Source: Thermoplasmata archaeon (lineage in GTDB: Archaea; Thermoplasmatota; Thermoplasmata; Lutacidiplasmatales; UBA184). From it: 64,000 nucleotides of DNA. Made by a program: the position numbers and the translations under genes. Positions within the stretch are counted from its first letter, which is position 1. Each line of letters begins with the position of its first letter. The DNA lies in contig JAKAVQ010000010.1 of the NCBI GenBank assembly GCA_021817245.1, positions 1-64,000 of the forward strand, written 5' to 3'. The notes below the pieces were generated by a model. It was not told where the DNA came from. It saw only the letters and a program-made list of their open reading frames with translations, and did not search any database. Shown here piece after piece: positions 44,287 to 53,313 of the stretch.

Positions 44287-44940
44287 CTAGGCGTAGCGGA
44301 CGCGGCCGCGGATCGCCTTCGCCCGCGCTCGGACGGCCGACTCGCCGCGAGGATTCCCTTCGGCGTACCCCTCATGGAACGATCGGACGAGCTGGTCGGC
44401 GTTCGAGTGAAGCGCACGGAGGTCCTCCTCGACCAGATGGAGGTCGATCCCGAGCTCCTCGACGCCCGGGTTGCGCGAGCCCATCGACAGGTCGAGGAAG
44501 GCGGGCGGCTGGAGGGGGCCGTTCGGGAACAGAACGTTCGAGCTCGTGAGGTCACCGTGGGCGATCGACCCGGCGTGCAGTCGTCCCAGCGCGAGGCCGA
44601 ATCCGCGGACGGCCGCGACCACGGAGGAAGCCGGGATCGCGGGGTCCTCGAGGAGCTGGCGGAGCGTCGGTCCCGGCAGCTCCTCGAGAATCAACCGGTG
44701 GCGAGGGAGGTCGATGTCGTAGACGATCGGGGTCCGCACGCCGAGGCGACGCGCGTCGACGAGGAGACGCGCCTCGGTACGGGTCCGCTCGCGCCTCAGC
44801 CGCTCGTCGAGCGCCTTCGGACGGTACGATTTGAGGTCGCGCTCCTTGAGGAGGGCCGGGAACCCCCACCAGTCGACCCGACGGATCGTGGCTTCCGCGC
44901 CGCGAGAGAGCGGCCGCTCGGCGGCGGGGGGGTCGTCCAT
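44287..44940 (-). CDS. bud32: Bud32/PRPK atypical kinase of the KEOPS complex
   Basis: This 217-aa protein is the compact RIO-like kinase fold: R-G-A-E-A-T-I-R-R-V (glycine-loop equivalent), the Lys in L-L-K-E-R, I-A-H-G-D-L-T-S-S-N-V-L (catalytic loop) and F-L-D-L-S-M-G (DFG equivalent). Bud32 supports Kae1 in forming t6A on tRNA. Here it is free-standing, not fused to Kae1, which is not in the window. It lies six bases after agmatinase on the same strand and is probably co-transcribed. Confidence 0.92.
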   Translation of the reverse strand: MDDPPAAERPLSRGAEATIRRVDWWGFPALLKERDLKSYRPKALDERLRRERTRTEARLLVDARRLGVRTPIVYDIDLPRHRLILEELPGPTLRQLLEDPAIPASSVVAAVRGFGLALGRLHAGSIAHGDLTSSNVLFPNGPLQPPAFLDLSMGSRNPGVEELGIDLHLVEEDLRALHSNADQLVRSFHEGYAEGNPRGESAVRARAKAIRGRVRYA

Positions 44941-44946
44941 CGGACC

Positions 44947-45822
44947 CTAGCGGCCCTTCCGGGCCTGAAGGATGCGGGCGATCGCCTCGCGCGCGAGGCG
45001 AGCCGCGAGCGCGCTCGTGTTGCCGTTGTCGTAGTGCGGGCTCACTTCCATGATGTCGAGTCCCGCGAGCCGGGGGGCCGCTTGGTCGATGACATACTTC
45101 ACGTCGCGGGGGGTGAGGCCGAACGGCTCGGGGGTGCCGGTACCCCCCGCGTAGGCAGGGTCGATCGCGTCGATGTCGAGCGAGATGTAGATCCGCTCCG
45201 TCTTCAGCATGTTCAACGCTCGCTGGACGGACGCCGAGATCCCCTCCTTCGCGATCTCGTGGGCGGTAACGATGGACATCCCGATCGACCGGTTGTCGTC
45301 GACCTCCTCGTGCGACACCGACCGGACCCCGAGGACGACGATGTTGCGCGCGCCGACCTTCTCGAGGATCCGGCGGGAGGAGCAGGCGTGGCTGCGCGCG
45401 TCGCCGAGGTAGCTCGCGCGGAAGTCCATGTGCGCGTCCAGGTAGAGGACCCCCAGGCTCGGCGCGCCGTCCGGATACGCCTCGACGACCGGCGGAGAGC
45501 ACGCGTGGTCCCCGCCGAGGACGATCGGAACCTTCTTCGCCGCGTAGATCGGACGGATCTCCTCGCGCAGCGCCCCGACCATATCGGCCGCGCTGCCGAA
45601 CTCCTCGGTGTTTCCGAGGTCGTGGATCGGGGCGTCCGAGAGGTCGATGCCGGTCTCGAGGTCGTAGGACTCGAAGTTCCACGAGTGTGTCCGGATCGAA
45701 TCCGGACCGAAGCGGGCGCCCGGCCGGAACGATGTCGTGCGGTCGAACGGGACCCCCACGATGACGAACTCGGCGTCCTCGAAAGAGGCCCGGGCGTCGG
45801 CGAACGTCGTCGGCCGCTGCAC
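44947..45822 (-). CDS. speB: Agmatinase (ureohydrolase family)
   Basis: This 291-aa protein has the binuclear Mn site motifs V-L-G-G-D-H-A-C, L-D-A-H-M-D-F-R and S-L-D-I-D-A-I-D-P-A-Y-A-G-G-T-G. It hydrolyses agmatine to putrescine and urea in the archaeal polyamine route; guanidinobutyrase activity is an alternative within the family. The start is GTG 45822, about 24 nt from a CTTATAGG box and without SD. Confidence 0.9.
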   Translation of the reverse strand: MQRPTTFADARASFEDAEFVIVGVPFDRTTSFRPGARFGPDSIRTHSWNFESYDLETGIDLSDAPIHDLGNTEEFGSAADMVGALREEIRPIYAAKKVPIVLGGDHACSPPVVEAYPDGAPSLGVLYLDAHMDFRASYLGDARSHACSSRRILEKVGARNIVVLGVRSVSHEEVDDNRSIGMSIVTAHEIAKEGISASVQRALNMLKTERIYISLDIDAIDPAYAGGTGTPEPFGLTPRDVKYVIDQAAPRLAGLDIMEVSPHYDNGNTSALAARLAREAIARILQARKGR

Positions 45823-45841
45823 GACGGGGCGACAACCGTGC

Positions 45842-45849
45842 CCTATAAG
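45842..45849 (-). promoter_or_regulatory. TATA box of the agmatinase-bud32 operon
   Basis: CTTATAGG on the minus strand is centred about 24 nt before GTG 45822. Confidence 0.65.
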
Positions 45850-45871
45850 AATCGGCGCCTGGCCGGCGAGG

Positions 45872-47059
45872 CTACGGCGGGCCGTTCGCGGCCGCCGGCG
45901 GTCGGTGGAGGCGACCCCGAACGGTCGGCCCGCCGTAGACGAGCTGAAGGGCGACCAACGAGACCACGGTCACCCCGATCGCCATCGCGAGGAGCCCGGG
46001 GTACCCGCCGAACTCGATCGCGACCGCGCCGACGAGCGGTCCGAGGCTCCAGAGCGAGGAGTTGACGAGGGCGAAGACGCCCAGGTACTCCGCCCGGCGG
46101 TCGGCCGGAGCTATCCGGGCGACCCAAGCGCTCATCGCCGGGTTGAGCCAAGAGATCCCCGCGCTGCGAACCGCCTGGGCGGGAACGACCTCCTCCCACG
46201 TCGTCGCGGCCAGGAAGATCCCATACGCGGCGAGGCTCAGGACCGTCCCGTACCAGATCCCGCGGATCTCGCCGAAACGGTCGACCAGCCGCCCGAGGGG
46301 GAGCGAAATGACGGCGGCGGTCAGCAGACCTCCGACGGCGACCAGGCTCACCTCGAAGCTGTTCGCGCCGAGGCCTGCGGCGAGGAAACCGTAGAACGTC
46401 GCCACCGCTCCGCTCCCGATCGAGCGGACCGACACCACGAGCGAGAACGACACGACGGGCTTGAGCTCGCTCAACGGGCGGCTCCGCGCGCGGGGGCGCT
46501 CGAGGCGGACGTCGGGGACGAGGAAGACCACCACGAGGAGCGTCCCGACCATGATCGCGACGACGAACGGGAAGAGCGCCTCGAGGCCGAACGCGAGCGT
46601 GACGACGCCGGCGACCAGAAACCCCGCGACCCCACCCGCGTTCGACGTGGCGTTGAGGAGCCCGTACCCTTCGCCGCGTTCCTGGGTTCGGGTGAGGTCC
46701 GCGACGTACGCGGTGTAGGCCGGTCCCCCGATCGCGAGGAGGACGACGGCGGTGATGAAGAGCCCGCCGGCGAAGAGATACCCCGGAGCGAACGTGATCG
46801 CGAGGAAGACGGGGAGCGCGGCCGCCTCGCCGACCAGGAGGAACGGTCGCCGGCGACCCCACCGGTCGGAAAGGCGGCCGACCCAGGGGCCGATCAGGCT
46901 CGCGGGCAGCCAGCCGAGGGTGAGGATCGTCAGCGCGATCGGGAGGGTCGCCCCTTTCACCTCGACAAGGTACAGCGGCAGGAAGACGAGGAACAGGCCT
47001 CCGCGGTTGCTCGCGAGGAGCGAGTAGAGCGAGAGCGACAGGAGCTGGCGCGAAACCAT
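45872..47059 (-). CDS. Major facilitator superfamily transporter
   Basis: This 395-aa protein has 12 predicted helices in two halves. The MFS loop 2-3 motif appears as G-R-L-S-D-R-W-G-R-R-R-P (about residues 60-71) and a weaker copy, G-R-L-V-D-R-F-G-E, in the second half (about 258). It moves a small solute by proton coupling or as an exporter; nothing in the sequence fixes the substrate. The extreme C-terminus is cytoplasmic and Pro-rich. Confidence 0.88.
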   Translation of the reverse strand: MVSRQLLSLSLYSLLASNRGGLFLVFLPLYLVEVKGATLPIALTILTLGWLPASLIGPWVGRLSDRWGRRRPFLLVGEAAALPVFLAITFAPGYLFAGGLFITAVVLLAIGGPAYTAYVADLTRTQERGEGYGLLNATSNAGGVAGFLVAGVVTLAFGLEALFPFVVAIMVGTLLVVVFLVPDVRLERPRARSRPLSELKPVVSFSLVVSVRSIGSGAVATFYGFLAAGLGANSFEVSLVAVGGLLTAAVISLPLGRLVDRFGEIRGIWYGTVLSLAAYGIFLAATTWEEVVPAQAVRSAGISWLNPAMSAWVARIAPADRRAEYLGVFALVNSSLWSLGPLVGAVAIEFGGYPGLLAMAIGVTVVSLVALQLVYGGPTVRGRLHRPPAAANGPP

Positions 47060-47237
47060 GCGCGCGCGAGAAGGGCCGGCTACTTACGTCCAAGCGCCTC
47101 CGCACCGCCGGGACCTTCACAGACCCGAGGGGAGCGGTCGGGGATCCGACGAGGGTGAGGTCGCGCCGGTTCCGCCCCGAGAAAGGGCGGGGCGGGGGAC
47201 GCATTAAGAGGGGGTATCCGCCTCTCCCCGACGGGAG

Positions 47238-48029
47238 ATGTCGATGGCCGAGGGAGAGAAGGTCGGACGCCGGAGCGAAGGGGGCGGCGTCGAGATCCTG
47301 GTGATGAAGAACCCGCCGGTGAACGCGCTGAGCACCGCGCTCCTCGCCGACCTCCGCCGCGAGGTCGAGGCGCTCGGAGCGGACGCGGAAGTACGGGCGG
47401 TGATCCTCACGGGCGACGGCCAGTACTTCAGCGCCGGGGCCGACCTCAAGGAGATGGCCACGATGGACCTCGCGAACGCCCCGGCGGTCGTCCGCCGCGG
47501 CCACGAGCTCTTCGGTCAGATCGCGGGCCTCCCGGTCCCGGTGATTGCCGCGGTCAACGGCCTCGCGCTCGGCGGCGGCCTCGAGCTCGCGCTCGCCTGC
47601 GACCTCCGGGTCGCGGGCGAGTCGGCCAAGCTGGGGGCTCCCGAGGTCAACTACGGACTCATGCCGGCGTACGGCGGCACCCAGCGGCTGCCGCGGCTCG
47701 TCGGGGTCTCGAAGGCGAAGGAGCTCATCTTCACCGGGGCGATGATCTCGGCGGCGGAAGCGCTCAAGATCGGCCTCGTCAACAAGACCGTCCCGGCGGG
47801 CCAAGAGTTGCGCGCCGCTCGCGACCTCGCGCACACGATCGCCGAGCGCGCCCCCAAGGCCGTCCGGGCGGCCAAGCGATCGATCTCGGAGGGGATCCAG
47901 CTCCCGCTCGCCGAAGGGATCGAGGGGGAGGCGCGCCTCTTCGAGACCGAAGTGCTCCCGAGCCAGGACCTCGCCGAGGGTATCGTCGCCTTCGCCGAGC
48001 GCCGCCCGCCCAAGTTCCGGGGGGAGTGA
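47238..48029 (+). CDS. Enoyl-CoA hydratase/isomerase (crotonase family)
   Basis: This 263-aa crotonase-fold protein has the oxyanion-hole sequence F-S-A-G-A-D-L-K-E-M and G-L-A-L-G-G-G-L-E-L-A-L-A-C-D, with the first catalytic Glu. The second follows in A-P-E-V-N-Y-G-L-M-P-A-Y-G-G-T-Q. Both acids mark a true hydratase: it adds water to trans-2-enoyl-CoA in beta-oxidation. ATG 47238 follows CGGGAG and a CATTAAG box near 47202. The stop overlaps the next gene as GTGA. Confidence 0.92.
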   Translation: MSMAEGEKVGRRSEGGGVEILVMKNPPVNALSTALLADLRREVEALGADAEVRAVILTGDGQYFSAGADLKEMATMDLANAPAVVRRGHELFGQIAGLPVPVIAAVNGLALGGGLELALACDLRVAGESAKLGAPEVNYGLMPAYGGTQRLPRLVGVSKAKELIFTGAMISAAEALKIGLVNKTVPAGQELRAARDLAHTIAERAPKAVRAAKRSISEGIQLPLAEGIEGEARLFETEVLPSQDLAEGIVAFAERRPPKFRGE

Positions 48030-49225
48030 CCGTGGCGATCGAGTTCTCGTTCACCGCCGACCAGGAGGCCTTCCGCGACGCGGTGCGCGCGTTCCTCGCG
48101 AAGGAGGTCGCCCCGGTCGTGGCCGAGATGGACGAAACGGAGGAGTTCCCGACCGCGACCGTGCGCCGGATGCAGGAGGAAGGATATTTCGGCGTCCCGA
48201 TCCCCGAGGAGTACGGCGGGCTCGGCCTCGGGAAGGTCGGCTACTGCCTCTTCCTCGAAGAGCTCGGGAAGGTCGACGCCTCCCACGGCACGATCGTCGG
48301 GGCGCACACGTCCCTCGGCACGACGCCGCTCCTCTCGTACGGGACCGAGGAGCAAAAGCAGCGTTGGCTCGTTCCCGCGGCGAAGGGCGAGAAGCTGCTC
48401 GCCTTCAGCCTGACCGAGCCCGGATCGGGCAGCGACTCCGGGGCGGTCCACACGGTCGCGGAAAAGCACGGCGACGGCTTCTCGATCACCGGCAACAAGA
48501 TCTACGTGTCGAACGGTCGCGAAGCCGACACGGTCGTGCTGATGGCCGCGAACAACGTCTCGCTCGGCCCGAACGGCGGCGTGACGGCGTTCCTCGTCGA
48601 CACGGACCTCCCCGGCTTCAAGGTCGGACGGTGCGAGAAGAAGATGGGCCTCCACGGCACGTCGACGGCGGAGCTGATCCTCGACCACGTCGAGGTCGGC
48701 CCGGACCGCGTCCTCGGCGAGGTCGGCAAAGGGTTCCACGTCGCGATGACCGCGCTCGACGTCGGCCGGGTCTCGCTCGGTGCCGCGTCGCTCGGTGGCA
48801 TGCAGGCCGCTACCCAGCAGGCGGTCGACTTCTCGAAGAATCGCACCCAGTTCGGTCTTCCCATCAGCGAGTACGAGGCGATCCAGTTCAAGATCGCCGA
48901 CATGGCGATGCGGATCTCGGCGCTCCGCTACCTCGTGTACCACGCCGCCGCGCGCCAGGACCGGATGGGCCCCGACCCGAAGTCGTGGAGCCGGCTCGAG
49001 CGGTACGACAAGACCCGAGAGGCGGCGACCGTGAAGTGCCTCGCGTCGGAGTGGGCGAGCGAGGTGATCGACGAGGCGCTCCAGATCCACGGCGGGCTCG
49101 GTTACATCCGCGGGACGCCGATCGAGCGGGCGTACCGCGACGCCCGCATCAGCGAGATCTTCGAGGGGACCAACGAGATCCAGCGCCTCGTCGTCTCGCG
49201 CGACGTCCTCGGCCGGGGGCTCTAG
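48026..49225 (+). CDS. Acyl-CoA dehydrogenase
   Basis: This 399-aa flavoprotein has S-L-T-E-P-G-S-G-S-D-S-G, G-N-K-I-Y-V-S-N-G, R-T-Q-F-G-L-P-I, Q-I-H-G-G-L-G-Y and E-I-F-E-G-T-N-E-I-Q-R with the catalytic Glu. It oxidises an acyl-CoA, handing electrons to ETF. It overlaps the hydratase stop at GTG 48026 (or begins at GTG 48032), so dehydrogenation and hydration are coupled in one operon. It is distinct from the enzyme at 36022, so two chain lengths or branch types are likely. Confidence 0.93.
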   Translation: MTVAIEFSFTADQEAFRDAVRAFLAKEVAPVVAEMDETEEFPTATVRRMQEEGYFGVPIPEEYGGLGLGKVGYCLFLEELGKVDASHGTIVGAHTSLGTTPLLSYGTEEQKQRWLVPAAKGEKLLAFSLTEPGSGSDSGAVHTVAEKHGDGFSITGNKIYVSNGREADTVVLMAANNVSLGPNGGVTAFLVDTDLPGFKVGRCEKKMGLHGTSTAELILDHVEVGPDRVLGEVGKGFHVAMTALDVGRVSLGAASLGGMQAATQQAVDFSKNRTQFGLPISEYEAIQFKIADMAMRISALRYLVYHAAARQDRMGPDPKSWSRLERYDKTREAATVKCLASEWASEVIDEALQIHGGLGYIRGTPIERAYRDARISEIFEGTNEIQRLVVSRDVLGRGL

Positions 49226-49416
49226 GCTCCCGGGACCCCTCCCGTCCTTCCGCCGACGCGGGAGCGGCGCGCTCGCCGTCGTCCGGGATTCGGCGGCGGA
49301 CGAGAGCCCACGGGGGACCCGGTTACCGCCGGGGCGAGGGCAGGAGATCGGGGCCCCGCCCGCGGAACGGGCCAAGAACGCGAGATGGGCCGAGCGGGCC
49401 GTCCCCGGGAGCCGGG

Positions 49417-51165
49417 TCACGCGCCGGTCCGGCGCGGCGGAGGGCGAGCCTCCGGTCGCTGCGCCTCGGAAGGACTCGACGGGTTCGAGGTCGGTTCGCG
49501 CAGCACCCGGCGCAGGACCTTCTGCACGCCGCTGCGCGGCAGACTGTCCCGGAACTCGACCGTCCGCGGCGCCTTATAGTGAGCGATCCGCTCGCGCACG
49601 AACGCGATCAGCTCCTCCGCCGTGACGGCCGCGCCGGGCTTCCGCACGACGAACGCTTTGACGACCTCGCCGTGCTCCTCGTCGGGGACCCCGATCGCGG
49701 CGGCGTCGGCCACCGCCGGGTGCTGGAAGAGGACCTCCTCGACCTCGCGCGGGTAGACCTTGAGGCCCGAGACGTTGATCATGTCCTTCTTGCGGTCGAC
49801 GATGTACGCGTAGCCGTCCGCGTCGATCCGGGCGATATCGCCGGTGAGGAACCACCCGTCCTCGAGCACCGCGGCGGTCTCTTCGGGCTGGTGGTAGTAA
49901 CCCAGCATCACCTGCGGCCCCCGGACGCTGAGCTCGCCGACCTCGTCGGGCCCGAGCACCCGGTGGGGGTCCTCCGGGTCGACGATCCGCTCCTCCGTGT
50001 TCGGCAGCGGCAGTCCGATCGACCCGGCCCGACGCTCGCCGGCGACCGGGTTCACGTGCGTCGCCGGCGAAGTCTCGGAGAGCCCGTACCCCTCGACCAG
50101 GCTCGCCCCGGTCAGCGCCTCGAACCGCCGCGCGACCTCGAGGGGCAGCGGGGCCGACCCGCTGAGGCAGAACTTGATCGAGTGGATCCGGAAGCTGGCG
50201 ACGTCCGGCTGCTGGTTGAACGCCTGGTAGAGCGCGGGGACGCCGGGGAACTGCGTCGGGCGGTACCGGTCGATCAGCCGGAGAAGTTCCCGGATCTCGG
50301 GCCGGGTCTGGATGACGACGGTCGCCCCGTCGGCGAGGCCCATCAGCATCCCGACCGTGAGGCCGTAGATGTGGAAGAACGGGATCGCGGCGACGAGGGT
50401 CTCGGACCCCGAGATCCGGGTCGTGTTCCACGTGTTCGCCTGCGTTACGTTGGCGACGAGGTTGCGGTGGCTCAGCATCGCCGCTTTCGGTCGGCCGGTC
50501 GTTCCTCCCGTGTACTGGAGGACGGCCACGGTGGTCGAGGGAGCGGCCCGGTAGAGGGGAGGGGCTCCCGGCGTCCGGAGGGCCGCCCTCAGCGGACGGA
50601 TCGACGGACCCTCCGGGAAGGCGGTCGGCATCCGCTGCCGGCGGAGCACGCGATTGACGAACGGGCGGGCGTACCAGGGATAGAGGTCGCGCAACCGGCC
50701 GACGTACGCGACCGGCACCTCGTGCTCCGAGCGCACCTTCGCCAGGTTCGGGTAGAGGATCTCGAGCGTCACGATCGCCTTCGGCTCGGAGTCGCGGAGG
50801 AGCCGCACAAGGTCCTGCCCGATGTAGAGGGGGCTCACCTGGACCGCGATCGCGCCGAGCCTGAGGATCCCGAAGAGCGCGATGGGGTAGGCGGGGCAGT
50901 TCGGCAAGTAGATCGCGACGCGGTCCCCCGGGCCGATCCCGTCCCGAGCGAGCGCCGCCGCGAACCCTTCGCTCTCCCGCCAGAAGCGACGGTAGGTCCA
51001 GGTGGCTCCGTAGTAGACGAGCGCCGTCCGGTCGCCCCACTTCTCAGCGCTCTCGGCGACGAGCTCGGTGAGCATGCGGTCCGGGATCTCGATCCGCGGA
51101 GGCACTCCGGCCGGGTAGCGCCGGACCCACACCGGTGGCACTTCCGGGGTCGGCGAGCTGGCCAT
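49417..51165 (-). CDS. AMP-forming acyl-CoA synthetase (FadD-like)
   Basis: This 582-aa adenylate-forming enzyme has the P-loop L-Q-Y-T-G-G-T-T-G-R-P-K-A-A, G-Y-G-L-S-E-T-S-P, L-T-G-D-I-A-R-I-D, D-R-K-K-D-M-I-N-V-S-G (hinge) and a C-terminal Lys in the P-R-S-G-V-Q-K-V-L-R-R stretch. It activates a fatty or other carboxylic acid to its CoA thioester. Length and motif details favour medium/long-chain acids. It is the third gene after thiolase and DUF35, with 6-nt spacing. Confidence 0.92.
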   Translation of the reverse strand: MASSPTPEVPPVWVRRYPAGVPPRIEIPDRMLTELVAESAEKWGDRTALVYYGATWTYRRFWRESEGFAAALARDGIGPGDRVAIYLPNCPAYPIALFGILRLGAIAVQVSPLYIGQDLVRLLRDSEPKAIVTLEILYPNLAKVRSEHEVPVAYVGRLRDLYPWYARPFVNRVLRRQRMPTAFPEGPSIRPLRAALRTPGAPPLYRAAPSTTVAVLQYTGGTTGRPKAAMLSHRNLVANVTQANTWNTTRISGSETLVAAIPFFHIYGLTVGMLMGLADGATVVIQTRPEIRELLRLIDRYRPTQFPGVPALYQAFNQQPDVASFRIHSIKFCLSGSAPLPLEVARRFEALTGASLVEGYGLSETSPATHVNPVAGERRAGSIGLPLPNTEERIVDPEDPHRVLGPDEVGELSVRGPQVMLGYYHQPEETAAVLEDGWFLTGDIARIDADGYAYIVDRKKDMINVSGLKVYPREVEEVLFQHPAVADAAAIGVPDEEHGEVVKAFVVRKPGAAVTAEELIAFVRERIAHYKAPRTVEFRDSLPRSGVQKVLRRVLREPTSNPSSPSEAQRPEARPPPRRTGA

Positions 51166-51171
51166 CCGTTC

Positions 51172-51582
51172 CTACCCCGTCGCGGTCGGCCCGGGGTCCT
51201 TGGCGAATTGCACGCCCGGCTTATAACTCGGTACGAACCGGACGCGCTCGCCGATCGACAGGTCCGCCTCGCGCCGCACGGCCGGCATCCATCCGGTGAC
51301 GCGGCCGCCGCCGTCGAGCTCGACGACGACGTAGGCGTACGGCGCATCGTTGAGAAACTCGTCGCCCGGCACGCTGAGAACGGTGAACGCGGCGACCTTC
51401 CCGGTCGGTGCGAGCTCGGTCTCGACGAGGTCGGCCGCCCCGCACCGGGAGCACGCGAGCCCCCAGGTCGCGGTGACGAGCCCGCACGCCGGGCAGCGGA
51501 ACCCCCTCAGCTTCCCCGCGTCCTCGTAGGCGTGGACGAACTCGTCGATCGTGTGCGGCGCGGACGGTAGCGGTTCGGACAT
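51172..51582 (-). CDS. DUF35/OB-fold zinc-ribbon thiolase partner
   Basis: This 136-aa protein has a rubredoxin-like zinc ribbon (two C-x2-C pairs at residues 30-48) followed by an OB fold with G-K-V-A-A-F-T-V-L, A-P-Y-A-Y-V-V-V-E-L and G-E-R-V-R-F-V. DUF35 proteins bind archaeal thiolases as acyl-CoA shuttling subunits. SD GAGGGGGG lies before the ATG, and the gene is 18 nt after the thiolase stop. The pairing supports its role as the thiolase partner. Confidence 0.88.
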   Translation of the reverse strand: MSEPLPSAPHTIDEFVHAYEDAGKLRGFRCPACGLVTATWGLACSRCGAADLVETELAPTGKVAAFTVLSVPGDEFLNDAPYAYVVVELDGGGRVTGWMPAVRREADLSIGERVRFVPSYKPGVQFAKDPGPTATG

Positions 51583-51600
51583 GGTGGATCCCCCCTCGGT

Positions 51601-52755
51601 CTAACGGCGGGCGAAGATGTGGACGGAGCACGAGCCGCCCGTTGCGCCGACGTTGTGGGCGAGGGCGGTCTCGGTCTTCGGCACCTCTCGGCCCTTCGCG
51701 AGGCCGTTCACCTGCTCGAAGATCTCCACGACCTGGCTCGCCCCAGTCGCGCTCACCGGATGGCCCTTCGCTTTGAGACCACCGGACGAGTTCACCGGGA
51801 GCGAGCCGTCCCGGGTGGTCGTCCCTTCTTGGGCGGCCGACGCCGCCGAACCCTTCGGGAAGAACCCGAGGTCCTCCAGCGCGAGCACCTCGGCGATCGT
51901 GAAACAATCGTGGACCTCGAGGAAGTCGATGTCCTTCGGCTCCATCTTGGCCTGACGGAACGCTTTCGCGGCCGCGGTCCGGGTCGCCGGGAGGCCCAGA
52001 AGGTCGGGTCGGTCCTGCATGTCGGTGACCGAGCCCGAGCGCGCGCTCGCCCGAACGACCAACGGCTCGGTCACGGGCGACTTCATCACGTCCTTCGCGG
52101 CCACGACGACCGCCGCGGCGCCGTCGGAGAACGGGCAGCAGTCGTAGAGGCGCAGGGGGGTCGCGATCATCGGCGAGGCGAGGTACGTGGCCATCGAGAT
52201 CTCCTTCTGGAAGTGGGCGTGGGGGTTCCGGGCCGCGTTCGCGTGGTTCTTCACCGCGATTGCGCCGAACATCTCGTCCTTGGTCGGGAACGCCTGGCGG
52301 TACGCGCTCGCGAGGGTCGCATACAGGCCGGGGAACGTCGCACCGTTCTTCGTTTCGAACGCGTAGTCCGCGGCGATCGCGAAGTAGCTCGTCGCCGACA
52401 GCGTGTCCATGTGCGAGAGCTTCTCGGCGCCGACGACGAGCGCGGCGTCGATGAACCCACCCGCGACCTGGACGAACGCCTCGTGGAGCGCAGCGCTCGA
52501 CGAGGAGCACGCCGATTCAAGCGTGACGGACGGGACGTCGGGGATCCCGAGGCCGTTGTTGATGAGCGGGCCGACGTGCGCCTGGTGCTCGGAGATCCCG
52601 AACGCGTTCGCGACGAACGTGTAGCCGATGTCCTTCGGTGCGAGCCCGGCCTGACGGATCGCCTGCAGGGAGACCCGGGTGGCCGCCTCGCGGCCGGTCT
52701 CGCTCATCTTCCCGAAGCGATTCGAGGCCGCCCCCACCACCCACGTCTCGCGCAT
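51601..52755 (-). CDS. Thiolase (acetyl-CoA C-acyltransferase, archaeal type)
   Basis: This 384-aa thiolase-fold protein has the nucleophile region L-E-S-A-C-S-S-S-S-A-A, E-V-H-D-C-F-T-I-A-E and K-A-K-G-H-P-V-S-A-T-G-A-S-Q, as in archaeal/SCP2-like thiolases. It condenses or cleaves acyl-CoAs: acetoacetyl-CoA formation for mevalonate, or beta-oxidation. HMG-CoA synthase, the usual third partner, is not here; an acyl-CoA synthetase follows instead, which leans toward beta-oxidation. A GTTAAACC box lies about 35 nt upstream. Confidence 0.9.
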   Translation of the reverse strand: MRETWVVGAASNRFGKMSETGREAATRVSLQAIRQAGLAPKDIGYTFVANAFGISEHQAHVGPLINNGLGIPDVPSVTLESACSSSSAALHEAFVQVAGGFIDAALVVGAEKLSHMDTLSATSYFAIAADYAFETKNGATFPGLYATLASAYRQAFPTKDEMFGAIAVKNHANAARNPHAHFQKEISMATYLASPMIATPLRLYDCCPFSDGAAAVVVAAKDVMKSPVTEPLVVRASARSGSVTDMQDRPDLLGLPATRTAAAKAFRQAKMEPKDIDFLEVHDCFTIAEVLALEDLGFFPKGSAASAAQEGTTTRDGSLPVNSSGGLKAKGHPVSATGASQVVEIFEQVNGLAKGREVPKTETALAHNVGATGGSCSVHIFARR

Positions 52756-52797
52756 GGTGCTCCGGTGCGACCTAGGACTGGGGCGGGTTTAACGCTG

Positions 52798-53118
52798 CTA
52801 CCTCCGACCCGGGTCCGGAACGCTCCCCGAGGGGAGTCGCGCGTCCGGGGGGGAGGCGGGGAGGTCGAGGAGCCCGCGAAGTCGGGCGAACGAGTGCTCG
52901 GCGAGCGCGAGGTCCGGGGTCTTGAACAGAAGCCGTCCGCTCTGGCCGATCGTCACGTCGACCTCGAGGGCCGCGATCAACATTACCCGCGCGTCCACGA
53001 ACTCGACGCCGGCCGCCGTGAGTCTTCGCCGAGCTTCGGAAAGGTCGAGCGGTCGCGGTGGGTCGGGAACTGCTTCGAACCCACCGCGGTTCGAGCAGAG
53101 GGTAAGCGTGCGGTACAC
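52798..53118 (-). CDS. Small protein of unknown function
   Basis: GTG 53118 gives 106 aa. The core has strand-helix-strand features: Y-R-T-L-T-L-C-S-N-R-G-G-F, a helix with E-A-R-R-R-L, then D-A-R-V-M-L-I-A-A-L-E-V-D-V-T-I and S-G-R-L-L-F-K-T-P-D. The composition differs from shadow frames, with regular hydrophobic alternation, so I regard it as real. The C-terminal 18 residues are Pro/Arg-rich. No catalytic motif or known family is recognised. It stands alone between thiolase and a membrane protein. Confidence 0.6.
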   Translation of the reverse strand: MYRTLTLCSNRGGFEAVPDPPRPLDLSEARRRLTAAGVEFVDARVMLIAALEVDVTIGQSGRLLFKTPDLALAEHSFARLRGLLDLPASPPDARLPSGSVPDPGRR

Positions 53119-53313
53119 GGGTCGATCCCTTCCGCTCGAGGCACCTCGGGCTCTTGGGGGTTGTCGTCCCCTCATCGGCGCGAGTCGGTACGATCGGCGA
53201 GGGTCCGCGACCCCGATACAGCCCGCCCGAGTTCCGCCGGCCGAACGGGACGCTACCCCGACCGCGGGTCGGCGAGAGCCGGGAAGGAGTTCGGGCCGGG
53301 ACCGTCGGAGCGC

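Noticed and set aside
48364..51570. 1068-aa plus-strand open frame
   Set aside because: High GC keeps frames open. The sequence is antisense to the acyl-CoA synthetase and DUF35 genes and in a shifted frame of the dehydrogenase, with no domain.
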